Assembly: GCA_003140275.1 (NCBI GenBank)
Contig: PLJQ01000175.1
Location: 1 to 5,825 of the forward strand
From: Limisphaerales bacterium
Lineage (GTDB): Bacteria > Verrucomicrobiota > Verrucomicrobiia > Limisphaerales > PALSA-1396
DNA: 5,825 bases
Reading direction: 5' to 3'
Of the stretch, positions 1 to 5,670 are shown in pieces; the stretch's first letter is position 1; each line of letters starts with the position of its first letter. The notes under the pieces were generated by a model. It searched no databases. It saw nothing but the letters and a program-made list of their open reading frames with translations, and was not told where the DNA came from. Position numbers and translations under genes: made by a program.

Positions 1-755
1 TCCTGCGGCAGGCGTTTTTCGGCGATGTTGAGATGGCTCAGTATTTTAACGCGCGAGACGATGGCCGGCTGAAATTGCTTGAGCTGGGCGGGCACGGGCA
101 CTTCCTGCAGCACGCCGTCAATGCGGTAGCGGATGCGGAATTCATCCTCGAACGGTTCGAGGTGTATGTCCGACGCGCGCAATTCGATGGCGTCCTTCAA
201 AACCTGGTTGACGAAGCGGATGATCGAGGCCTCGTCCTCGGCGGCCTCGTCGAGGTTCGTCTCCTCGGCGTTTTCGTCAACGACCTGGAAACCTTTTTCC
301 TCGTCGAGCGTGCCGATGGTGTCCGCGCCGACGCCGAGGCGTTTCTTCATCTCGCGTTGGATGGCCTCACTGGATGCGAGAACCGGCCGCAGGTGCAAGC
401 CCGTCATTGTTTTGAGTGCATCCAATCCCTGAGTTGCGAAGAGCCGGCTGGTGGCGATTTCAACGGTGCCGTTGACACGTTTGAGTGGAAGCAGTTCCTC
501 CTTCAGAAGAATTCGTGCGGGGAACAAGGAAAGAAGCTGGCGGTCGGGTTCGACATCCTCCAGCGTGGTGTAAGCGAGATCGTACTCCCTCGCCAGCCAG
601 CGCAAAACGTCCTCCTCGTTTTGGAAAGAGGTCGTGGCTCCGGGCTGGCTTTGTCGGGCCAGCGTCTCGGCGTCGGTGGAAGACAGTTGCCTGGCCGCAA
701 TCATGCGGTCAAGCAACTGCTTCAACGTCGAGTCTTGGGCTTTGGCCTCGCTCAT
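1..755 (-). CDS. gspE: GspE/PilB-type secretion or pilus assembly ATPase, N-terminal part (runs off the left edge)
   Basis: The protein belongs to the hexameric cytoplasmic ATPases that power pseudopilus (type II secretion) or type IV pilus assembly. I read 251 codons from ATG at 753-755. Residues about 10-150 form an MshEN/T2SSE_N-like N-domain, including SLFPARILLKEELLPLKR, the usual end of that fold. An acidic linker (about 160-177, with AEETNLDEAAEDEA) follows. The N2 part of the ATPase domain then begins with ASIIRFVNQVLKDAI, the diagnostic SDIHLEP at about 195-201 and FRIRYRIDGVLQEV. The visible end, SHLNIAEKRLPQ, sits just before the family's DGR; the Walker A and B motifs lie outside the window. 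Family length is about 550-570 residues, so under half is seen. An in-frame TAA at 801-803, the stop of the upstream gene, bounds the start; no strong Shine-Dalgarno is visible. The gene lies 45 bp after the exported-protein gene on the same strand, probably co-transcribed. GspE versus PilB cannot be settled from this half. Confidence 0.93.
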   Translation of the reverse strand, partial: MSEAKAQDSTLKQLLDRMIAARQLSSTDAETLARQSQPGATTSFQNEEDVLRWLAREYDLAYTTLEDVEPDRQLLSLFPARILLKEELLPLKRVNGTVEIATSRLFATQGLDALKTMTGLHLRPVLASSEAIQREMKKRLGVGADTIGTLDEEKGFQVVDENAEETNLDEAAEDEASIIRFVNQVLKDAIELRASDIHLEPFEDEFRIRYRIDGVLQEVPVPAQLKQFQPAIVSRVKILSHLNIAEKRLPQ

Positions 756-800
756 AGTCTGCAACGCCGGTTTTTTTGAGTACGTACTGGAAATGACGGA

Positions 801-1361
801 TTACAACAACCCGTTCAGGGAAGCGATGGCTTCCTGGCGAGGAGTCAGAACTTTGCGAAGTTCCGCCTGCGCGCTTTCCAGTTCGGCCTGTTTCACCTTG
901 CGCGATGCAACGTATTTGGCCAGGGCGGTTTTCATTTCCGCAGCCGATGCCTTCGAGTCGATGGCCTTTTGCAACGCCTCGGCTTCCGGACTGGACTGAC
1001 CGAATCCGCCGCGCCGTTGTCCACCTTGATCGCCCGGTGGGTTATCGCCGCCGCCACGGCCACCGCGACCGAACCCGCCGCGTCCCATCCCGCTAAACGC
1101 TTGTATCCGGGCTTCCATGACTTTTTGAACGAGGGGCTGAACGGCCTTCCATTCGGCGTCGTCCTTTATCTCCAGTTGCTCCTGGTAACGCTCCATCATG
1201 CGTTGCTGCATCTGGGCCGGGTCGAAGTTACCGCCGCCGCCTCTGCCTTGGCGACCCGGCTGTTGGCCTGGCGGCGGGTTGTCCTGCGCCGCGAGTTTGC
1301 TGATGCCCGAACACAAAACGGCGACGACACCTGCGGTCGCCAACAATTGTTTCAATTTCAT
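801..1361 (-). CDS. Small exported Gly/Arg-rich protein with LTxxQ-like C-terminus, function unknown
   Basis: The product has 186 residues. Residues 1-25 are a Sec signal peptide: KLK at the start, a hydrophobic stretch ATAGVVAVL, and a probable cut after LAA at 25. The mature protein alternates low-complexity and helical parts: a Pro/Gln/Gly/Arg stretch (about 29-45), a Met/Gln/Glu-rich amphipathic helix (about 47-90, containing KDDAEWKAVQPLVQKVMEAR), a strongly Gly/Arg-rich linker (about 91-122), and a second long helix (126-186) ending in LRKVLTPRQEAIASLNGLL. The LTPRQ near the C-terminus recalls Spy/CpxP-like periplasmic LTxxQ proteins, but the similarity is weak and the role is not known. 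The ATG at 1359-1361 is supported by AGGAGA (plus-strand 1371-1376) nine bases upstream, the best ribosome binding site in the window. The gene precedes the secretion/pilus ATPase by 45 bp, so the pair may form an operon; whether the protein assists secretion is conjecture. Confidence 0.88.
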   Translation of the reverse strand: MKLKQLLATAGVVAVLCSGISKLAAQDNPPPGQQPGRQGRGGGGNFDPAQMQQRMMERYQEQLEIKDDAEWKAVQPLVQKVMEARIQAFSGMGRGGFGRGGRGGGDNPPGDQGGQRRGGFGQSSPEAEALQKAIDSKASAAEMKTALAKYVASRKVKQAELESAQAELRKVLTPRQEAIASLNGLL

Positions 1362-1370
1362 ATTATTTGA

Positions 1371-1376
1371 TCTCCT
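1371..1376 (-). promoter_or_regulatory. Shine-Dalgarno site of the exported-protein gene
   Basis: On the minus strand AGGAGA lies nine bases before the ATG at 1361. It fixes the start of the exported Gly/Arg-rich protein and stands out because the other genes here have weak or no such sites. Confidence 0.75.
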
Positions 1377-1405
1377 GCTGTGGTTGTTACGGTTACGTTG
1401 ATTTG

Positions 1406-1434
1406 CTTATAGCTGCGCCGCTCACAGAGTTGCA
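1406..1434 (-). promoter_or_regulatory. Possible promoter of the exported-protein/ATPase unit
   Basis: On the minus strand a TATAAG hexamer (plus-strand 1406-1411) matches five of six bases of the sigma-70 -10 consensus, about 45 bases before the start codon at 1361. The hexamer 17 bases further upstream, TGCAAC (1429-1434), is a poor -35. The position is sensible and the -10 is good, but without a recognisable -35 this is only a candidate. Confidence 0.3.
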
Positions 1435-1449
1435 GATCGGCGACCCGTA

Positions 1450-1476
1450 AGTTGCGGTGCGAATCTTCCCGCAATT
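1450..1476. repeat. Inverted repeat, 8-bp stem with 11-base loop
   Basis: AGTTGCGG (1450-1457) pairs with CCGCAATT (1469-1476), seven Watson-Crick pairs and one G-U pair, around an 11-base loop. It has no T-run on either side, so it is not an obvious terminator. It shares the word GTTGCGG with two tandem copies at 1649-1663. Confidence 0.5.
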
Positions 1477-1528
1477 AACATGCCAGCACAAAAACCTCAT
1501 TATTTGGGCTGCTTGACAGAAACAAAGC

Positions 1529-1573
1529 GCGCAATAGCTGCTCATTTGGATTCGCAACGCGCAGGTATTGCGC
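1529..1573. repeat. Strong 13-position inverted repeat (hairpin) in intergenic DNA
   Basis: GCGCAATAGCTGC (1529-1541) and GCAGGTATTGCGC (1561-1573) are reverse complements at 12 of 13 positions; the single mismatch is G1537 opposite G1565. The loop is 19 bases (1542-1560). This is the most stable simple stem in the region and has no T-tract, so a structured RNA, an operator with two half sites or a degenerate mobile palindrome fit better than a terminator. Confidence 0.6.
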
Positions 1574-1676
1574 AGTACCGATGGACTGCCGACGATTTGC
1601 TCGCGTGTCTGCCGTGCGCTGCTCGATTGCCAGATCAGTATGCGTAAAGTTGCGGCGTTGCGGTTGAGTGACCACG

Positions 1677-1704
1677 TTGCGTTGGGTGGATGCCGGGATA
1701 AAAT
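1677..1704 (+). promoter_or_regulatory. Weak candidate promoter for the P450 transcript
   Basis: TTGCGT (1677-1682) is followed after 16 bases by TAAAAT (1699-1704), which matches five of six bases of the -10 consensus. Transcription from here would give a leader of about 230 bases that includes the hairpins at 1803-1852. The -35 is poor, so this is only a candidate. Confidence 0.2.
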
Positions 1705-1802
1705 CGAGCGTGCTACCGGGTAGTTGTTATACGTCGCATTGGACGGTTTCTGTCGCCGCTTGATAATGCCTGCGGTCGAGCGCGTAGTTTGTCGAGAGGA
1801 CG

Positions 1803-1852
1803 CTTCCGCAATTCGGAAGTGCAATCACAAAACTTCCTCCTTGGAGAAGGAA
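1803..1852 (+). promoter_or_regulatory. Leader segment with mutually exclusive hairpins ending in a purine-rich SD-like site
   Basis: Four consecutive segments can pair in alternative ways. CTTCCG (1803-1808) pairs with CGGAAG (1814-1819). GGAAGT (1815-1820) can instead pair with ACTTCC (1832-1837). TTCCTCCT (1834-1841) can pair at seven of eight positions with AGAAGGAA (1845-1852), which overlaps the SD-like GGAGAAGG (1843-1850). A GTG codon follows at 1855. This 1-2/2-3/3-4 topology resembles attenuators or translational switches, but the words are short and the region is rich in CTTCC-type repeats, so chance is a real alternative. The P450 itself begins 88 bases later in another frame. Confidence 0.3.
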
Positions 1853-1942
1853 ACGTGAAAGAAGTTCCAACGCGACGGCTGTTTTGGCTGCGCAGGCACG
1901 AAATGTCTTTCCAACCTCGTCTCATCGGTCAATCTATTGGCG

Positions 1943-3315
1943 ATGACCGTGGCCGCTTCTCCATCCCGTCCCAAAGGCTGGCTTTTGTTGGGCAACATGC
2001 CGGACTTCCGTCGCGATCCTCTTGGATTCTTGGAGCGTTGCGCCCGCGATCATGGGGATTTCGTTCCGTTGCGGTTCGTCAATCGGCAAGTCTGTTTGCT
2101 GAACGCGCCGGAGCAGATCGAGTACGTGCTCGCTACCAACCATCGCAACTTTCGGAAAACGCTCGGCTATCGGACACCGTTCATGCGGCGGCTTTTCGGT
2201 CAGGGACTACTGACGAGTGAAGGGGATTTCTGGCTGCGTCAGCGGCGACTGGCACAACCGGCGTTTCACCGGGAACGCATCGCCACTTACGCAAACGTCA
2301 TCGTCGAGTTTGCGCAGCGGATGCTGGCGGCATGGAAGCCGGATGAAACCCGCGAGATTCATCGCGACATGATGCGGCTGACGACCGGGTGGTGGTCAAA
2401 ACGCTTTTCAATTCCTCCGTGCCGCGCGCGGTTGAAGCGATGGGCGATACGACTGCGGTGCTGGAGCAGTTCACGACGCAATGGAGCGTCTGGCGATTTC
2501 TCGGCAGTTATCTGCCGACGCCCAACGCGCGGCGTTTCGAACGCGTCATGCGCGGCCTCGACGAATTTATTTACGGCCTCATTGCGGAACGGCGCGCCGG
2601 CGGCAAGGACGCGGGCGATTTGTTATCGATGCTTTTGCTGGCAAAGGACGACGATGGAAACGGCATGAGCGACCCGCAACTGCGCGACGAACTGACGACG
2701 TTGATGGTGGCGGGTTTGGACACGACGGCGCTGGCGTTGTCGTGGGCGTTCTATCTGCTGTCCAAAAACCCGCAAGCGGACGGTGAACTGGAGGCAGAAT
2801 TGGATTCCGTGCTGGGCGGACGCGCGCCGCGTTTTGCCGACCTGCCACAATTGCGTTACACGGAAAAAGTGGTGAAGGAGACGATGCGATTGTTTCCCCC
2901 GGCCTGGGTGATCGGGCGCGAAGCCGTCAACGATTGCGAAATCGGCGGTCATGGGATCGCGGCGGGCACATCGCTGATCATCAGCCCATGGTTGAAACAC
3001 CGCGACGGGCGTCACTTTGAGAATCCAGAAGCGTTCCAACCGAAGCGCTGGACGGATGAATTTACAAAACAGTTGCCCAGGTACGCCTACTTTCCTTTTG
3101 GCGGCGGTCCGCGAATTTGCATCGGCAATGCTTTCGCGATGATGGAAGCCACACTCGTGCTCGCGATAGTCAGGCAAAAATTCCGGCTGACCTCGTTGCC
3201 GAGCCGCACCGTGACGCCCTGGCCGACCATCACGTTGCAACCGAAAGAAGGAATTTATTTGAAGGTCGAAAGCGGTGAGGGAAAAGCACGACCAGCGAAG
3301 CAAGAAACGATCTGA
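1943..3315 (+). pseudogene. Cytochrome P450 monooxygenase gene, split by a one-base frameshift
   Basis: This is a heme-thiolate monooxygenase of the soluble bacterial type; the substrate is unknown. Two frames join into about 457 residues, the usual family length. The first frame, from ATG 1943, has the proline-rich entry SPSRPKGWLLLGN, helix-C WLRQR (W97, R101) and runs well to MMRLTT at about 2386. The second frame resumes the same alignment at about 2389 with VVVKTLFNSSV. It carries the I-helix oxygen-activation motif AGLDTT (2710-2727), the ExxR motif ETMR (2878-2889), PKRW, and the heme loop FGGGPRICIG with ligand Cys at 3118-3120. Frame one alone stops at 2666-2668 and would give about 241 residues without the heme ligand. 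Restoring one base in ACCGGG (for example ACCCGGG) repairs the frame. TTG 1937 is an alternative start; neither has a good ribosome binding site. Either a recent pseudogene or a sequence error; redox partners are not nearby. Confidence 0.9.
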
Positions 3316-3329
3316 TTCATTCTGGCTAA

Positions 3330-3349
3330 CGGAACTATTTCCGATTTTA
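3330..3349. terminator. Small hairpin between convergent gene ends
   Basis: CGGAA (3330-3334) and TTCCG (3339-3343) flank a CTAT loop and are followed by ATTTTAT. The hairpin sits between the P450 stop (3313-3315) and the converging sulfatase stop (3347-3349). The stem is only five pairs and the T-stretch short, so it would be a weak intrinsic terminator for the P450 transcript. Confidence 0.35.
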
Positions 3350-3615
3350 TCTGGTTTGGTTGGCGGTCCACCATTGCCTGAGGGCTTTGCTCATTTGTTG
3401 AACTCGTTTAGGTTCTTGCATCGCAAGATTTTTTTCTTCACTCGGATCGACTGCCAGTTGGTAGAGTTCCGGCCCGGCGCTTTGGTCGGTGAAAGTGATC
3501 AATTTCCAATCGCCCTTACGACGTTGGGTTTCATTTGTGCGGCAGAAGTCGCAGTGGAGTTAACCGCCAGATTCAATCCGGCGATCAAAGGGACGATGAG
3601 CAATCGTTTGTACAT
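3347..3615 (-). pseudogene. Secreted sulfatase remnant: signal peptide joined to C-terminus by internal deletion
   Basis: Two ends of a secreted sulfatase are present without the middle. From ATG at 3613-3615, 33 codons give a signal peptide (MYKRLLIVPLIAGLNLAV, then TSAAQ) and then MKPNVV, the normal beginning of the mature domain in sulfatases (KPNVVFIL..DD). At 3518-3523 the sequence switches frame to RRKGDWKLI, then PELYQLAVDPSEEKNLA and a C-terminal helix ending QWWTANQTR with stop at 3347-3349; this is the typical sulfatase C-terminus. The catalytic core, with the formylglycine motif CxPxR and most metal ligands, is absent: about 400 residues compared with a usual 450-500. Reading through from the ATG ends after 38 codons. 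The joint lies on CGTCGT, which fits both parent sequences (GTC GT. in PNVV, CGT CGT in RRKG), suggesting deletion between short repeats. No function is expected. Confidence 0.85.
3518..3523 (-). other. Deletion junction in the sulfatase remnant (CGTCGT)
   Basis: On the minus strand the bases CGTCGT belong both to the N-terminal reading frame (AAC GTC GTA, PNVV) and to the C-terminal frame (CGT CGT AAG, RRK). The frame of sulfatase similarity changes here, so these six bases mark the likely recombination point of the internal deletion. Confidence 0.7.
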
Positions 3616-3739
3616 AAATGGTTTTGTTTGTTGATCACGATGACAACTTTATCATCCAAATCAATCCGCGCGTTCTTAAAAACTGCGCTTGCTACTTGTC
3701 TGCCAAAACGATTTGTTTTGCCCTCGTTGTTCGAACCCG

Positions 3740-4624
3740 ATGAAGCCGGCGCATTTATTTCTGTTGGTCGTCCTGAATCTTTTTTGGGCGGCGTCCTATT
3801 CAACGTTCAAGGTGCTGACGCCGTATCTGGATTCGGGCGAAGTGGTGACGCTTCGCTTTTGCCTGGCTGCGGTCGTCCTGGTCATCCTCTGGCCTTTGTT
3901 GCCGGGAAAAGTTCCGCGTGGTTTCGATCTGATGAAAGCGGGCGTCATGGGAATCATCGTCTTTGTGTTGGCGCCGCGGTTGCAGGTCGCGGGCGTCCGC
4001 CAAGGGCAGGCGAGCGATTGCTCCGTGTTGATCGCCTTGGAGCCGTTGATGACTTCGATTGCCGCCGCGATCTTCTTGAGGGAGCACATCGCTGCCCGCC
4101 GTTGGGTGGGGTTCAGTTTTGGCATGTTGGGTGTGGTGCTGCTGGCGCAAGTGTGGCGGACGGATTTCAAGCTGCCGGGCTTGACGGCCGATTTGCTTTT
4201 CATGGCGTCGTTTGTTTGCGAAACCGCCTATTCGGTCATGGGCAAACCGTTGATCGAACGCGCCGGGTTTATGAAAGTTCTGGGTGTCGCAATAGTGAGC
4301 GCGGCGGCGGTCAACCTGTTGCTGGATGGTCAGGACACGATTGTGGCGGCGCAGGTGATGCCGGTGAGTGCGTGGGTGATCATCGGCTTTTTGTCGCTCA
4401 TCTGCACCCTCGTTGGTTACAGCGTCTGGTTCGTGGTCATCCGTGAAACGCAGGTGAACGTGGCGGCGCTGACGATTTTCATTCAACCTGTGGTCGGCGT
4501 GGCGGTGGCCGGACTATGGCTCGGCGAACCGCTGCATCGCGGACAATTCTGGGGCAGCGTGGCGATTGTGGCCGGATTGGTGATCGGATTGTCGAGGCAG
4601 GTCAAGGCAGGAGAAAATCGTTGA
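3740..4624 (+). CDS. EamA/DMT-superfamily membrane transporter
   Basis: The product is an inner-membrane permease of the drug/metabolite transporter superfamily; substrate unknown (members export amino acids, metabolites or drugs). With ATG 3740 it has 294 residues, the usual length, and shows about ten hydrophobic segments in two EamA repeats. The first repeat begins LFLLVVLNLFWAASYSTFKV and includes TLRFCLAAVVLVILWPLL, then ALEPLMTSIAAAIFLRE, the typical end of repeat one, and GMLGVVLLAQ. The second runs from about LTADLLFMASFVCETAYSVM to ALTIFIQPVVGVAVAGLWLGE, matching the conserved P..G...G..LGE segment, and finishes GSVAIVAGLVIGL. TTG 3689 would add 17 residues (MLLVCQNDLFCPRCSNP) that do not resemble the family N-terminus, so ATG 3740 is preferred; neither has a clear ribosome binding site. 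The gene stands alone, divergent from the sulfatase remnant and convergent with the next gene. It appears intact, unlike its two left neighbours. Confidence 0.93.
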   Translation: MKPAHLFLLVVLNLFWAASYSTFKVLTPYLDSGEVVTLRFCLAAVVLVILWPLLPGKVPRGFDLMKAGVMGIIVFVLAPRLQVAGVRQGQASDCSVLIALEPLMTSIAAAIFLREHIAARRWVGFSFGMLGVVLLAQVWRTDFKLPGLTADLLFMASFVCETAYSVMGKPLIERAGFMKVLGVAIVSAAAVNLLLDGQDTIVAAQVMPVSAWVIIGFLSLICTLVGYSVWFVVIRETQVNVAALTIFIQPVVGVAVAGLWLGEPLHRGQFWGSVAIVAGLVIGLSRQVKAGENR

Positions 4625-4692
4625 AGTGCTGGTTTGAAATTTCCGCAGGAAAGCCAAAGAGCGATAAAACCTGTCGAAGTATTTCAGCCAAT

Positions 4693-4707
4693 CCTCCTGT
4701 CAGGAGG
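4693..4707. terminator. Palindrome between convergent genes, possible bidirectional terminator
   Basis: CCTCCTG (4693-4699) and CAGGAGG (4701-4707) are perfect reverse complements around one central T, so the practical hairpin has a five- to six-base stem. It lies 68 bases after the transporter stop and 11 bases past the stop of the converging membrane-protein gene. There is no T-run on either strand, so a classical intrinsic terminator is not supported; the location is the main argument. Confidence 0.3.
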
Positions 4708-4718
4708 CGGCGTGGTCG

Positions 4719-5519
4719 TCATGGTCCCTGCGCGGTCAAACTTTTAATGAGCAGTGTCAGCAGACTCCCCAAAACTGTGCAAATGATGGCAAGGACAATC
4801 TTGTCGGAGTTCCGTTGCCAGAAGTTCGGCGCGTCGATCCGATACTTGGGGATAATAATAGAGTATTTACGTGTCCGGGATTGAAACACCCACCGCGTCC
4901 ACCACCAACCCGCAAGCAACAGAATTACGTCGACAATTGTGATGGTCCAAATATTGAGCGATAGCTTTTTAGACAGTGAAGCAGCAAGGAGGAAGTAGAT
5001 ACAAAGGTTCACAATGATTGGAGGCATCCAATAATTCATCAGCTTCTCGCTCGGGCGCTTCAGTTTCGTGAGTAGGCGCTTGATCTTCTCGAATGCACCT
5101 CGCGATTGAGCCGTATCTTTGTCAATGTAGAGCCAAACGGAACGCTCGCTCAGTTCGAGCGAGACGTAGGGATTTGTTGTCTTGAGTCGCATGTTGGTGA
5201 AATAGTCCCTCTTCAGTTCCGCCCATTCTTTTATGTCGTTAAATTTGTGCTGATCAGTGGACAACTCAGCATCGGGTGAAACCTCCCGCATTACTTCGAC
5301 GATCTGCTCGATGTCGTCTCGGTAAAGCAGCACTGGCTTGAGATGCTCGCCATGTGATTGGATAATGCGTTCCATGCGCGTAATGTGGCCTAACAGATTT
5401 TGCGGATTTTGCAGCCCATCAAGTTGAATCCTTTCGACGTTGTGCTTGACAAAGCGGTTTGTCCAGAAGTTTCGTCCAGAGGGTTTCACGCGGAACGCGA
5501 CAACCGCCAAGCGAAACAT
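4719..5519 (-). CDS. Unrecognised membrane protein: soluble N-terminal domain and about three C-terminal helices
   Basis: I do not recognise a named family. With ATG at 5517-5519 the product has 266 residues. Residues about 50-160 look like a soluble alpha/beta domain: HLKPVLLYRDDIEQIVEVMR, a DIKEWAELK segment, then NPYVSLELSERSVWLYID and GAFEKIKRLLTKLKRPSE. This general plan, with RDDIEQIV then PYVSLEL then a membrane tail, is familiar from bacterial hypothetical proteins. Hydrophobic segments follow at about 164-182, 187-207 (ending in a GWWW motif) and 240-258; a basic stretch, SRTRKYSIIIPKYR, separates the last two. The first 48 residues are less convincing: the ATG lies at the very end of a repeat element, and AVVAFRVKPSGRNFW could come from repeat-associated sequence. 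Met49 (5373-5375) is a good alternative start giving 218 residues. The gene is convergent with the transporter and has no operon partner here. Confidence 0.75.
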   Translation of the reverse strand: MFRLAVVAFRVKPSGRNFWTNRFVKHNVERIQLDGLQNPQNLLGHITRMERIIQSHGEHLKPVLLYRDDIEQIVEVMREVSPDAELSTDQHKFNDIKEWAELKRDYFTNMRLKTTNPYVSLELSERSVWLYIDKDTAQSRGAFEKIKRLLTKLKRPSEKLMNYWMPPIIVNLCIYFLLAASLSKKLSLNIWTITIVDVILLLAGWWWTRWVFQSRTRKYSIIIPKYRIDAPNFWQRNSDKIVLAIICTVLGSLLTLLIKSLTAQGP

Positions 5520-5571
5520 CTTTCGTTAACACCCCGCCTTCAGCCCGGTGACATCGTGCCGTTGGGTCAAC

Positions 5572-5589
5572 AAGCCGTTTCAACGGCTT
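5572..5589. repeat. Palindromic unit B (perfect 8+8 with TC centre)
   Basis: AAGCCGTT and AACGGCTT are exact reverse complements around TC. Its core CCGTTTCAACGG recurs inverted at 5611-5630, so B, the linker and C can also fold into one long imperfect hairpin. Confidence 0.8.
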
Positions 5590-5610
5590 ACCGCATCGAA
5601 GGCAAGCGGC

Positions 5611-5630
5611 GAAACCGTTGAAACGGTTTC
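5611..5630. repeat. Palindromic unit C (perfect 9+9 with GA centre)
   Basis: GAAACCGTT and AACGGTTTC are exact reverse complements around GA. On the minus strand it reads with the same core as unit B, which makes B and C an inverted pair. Confidence 0.8.
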
Positions 5631-5648
5631 TCGTCTCTTGCCCTTTCC

Positions 5649-5670
5649 ACACCCAACTGAAGTTGGGTGT
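5649..5670. repeat. Palindromic unit D (perfect 10+10 with GA centre)
   Basis: ACACCCAACT and AGTTGGGTGT are exact reverse complements around GA, the longest perfect palindrome in the window. The reverse complement of 5521-5550 is its diverged partner (CACC, CTGAAG, GGGTGTTAA conserved). Confidence 0.85.

Larger units (their letters stand above)
1362..1942. other. Long divergent intergenic region without a convincing gene, rich in inverted repeats
   Basis: About 580 bases separate the minus-strand exported-protein gene from the plus-strand P450. Open frames exist here (for example minus-strand 1393-1824), but their translations have erratic composition with many Cys, Arg, Ser and Trp, no domain or signal features and no ribosome binding site, so I treat them as chance. 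What can be seen is structure: inverted repeats at 1450-1476, 1529-1573 and 1803-1852 (listed separately) and the recurring word GTTGCGG at 1451-1457, 1649-1655 and 1657-1663. The region should contain promoters for both flanking genes and could hide a small RNA. Confidence 0.6.

Noticed and set aside
33..779. Long plus-strand open frame of 248 codons
   Set aside because: It is the antisense shadow of the GspE/PilB gene, whose minus-strand translation matches the family along its whole length.
779..788. 10-bp palindrome AGTACGTACT between the two left genes
   Set aside because: Too short for a stable terminator and lacks a suitable T-run on the minus transcript; could be chance.
1393..1824. 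Minus-strand open frame of 143 codons in the divergent intergenic region
   Set aside because: No ribosome binding site, erratic composition with many Cys/Arg/Ser residues, no recognisable domain, and it overlaps several inverted repeats.
1789..2220. Plus-strand open frame that could start at GTG 1855 with a good SD
   Set aside because: Most of it overlaps the P450 N-terminal half in another frame, where the P450 frame is clearly the coding one. Only the SD-GTG is kept, as a possible leader feature.
2380..2405. Programmed -1 ribosomal frameshifting in the P450
   Set aside because: No X XXY YYZ slippery heptamer at the switch point, no obvious downstream pseudoknot, and P450s are not known to use it; a lost base in ACC/GGG is simpler.
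3535..4446. Plus-strand open frame of 303 codons, and minus-strand 3800-4486 of 228 codons
   Set aside because: Both are shadows of the EamA transporter, whose frame has ten membrane segments and family motifs; the minus-strand product is an unnatural His/Arg/Gln-rich string.
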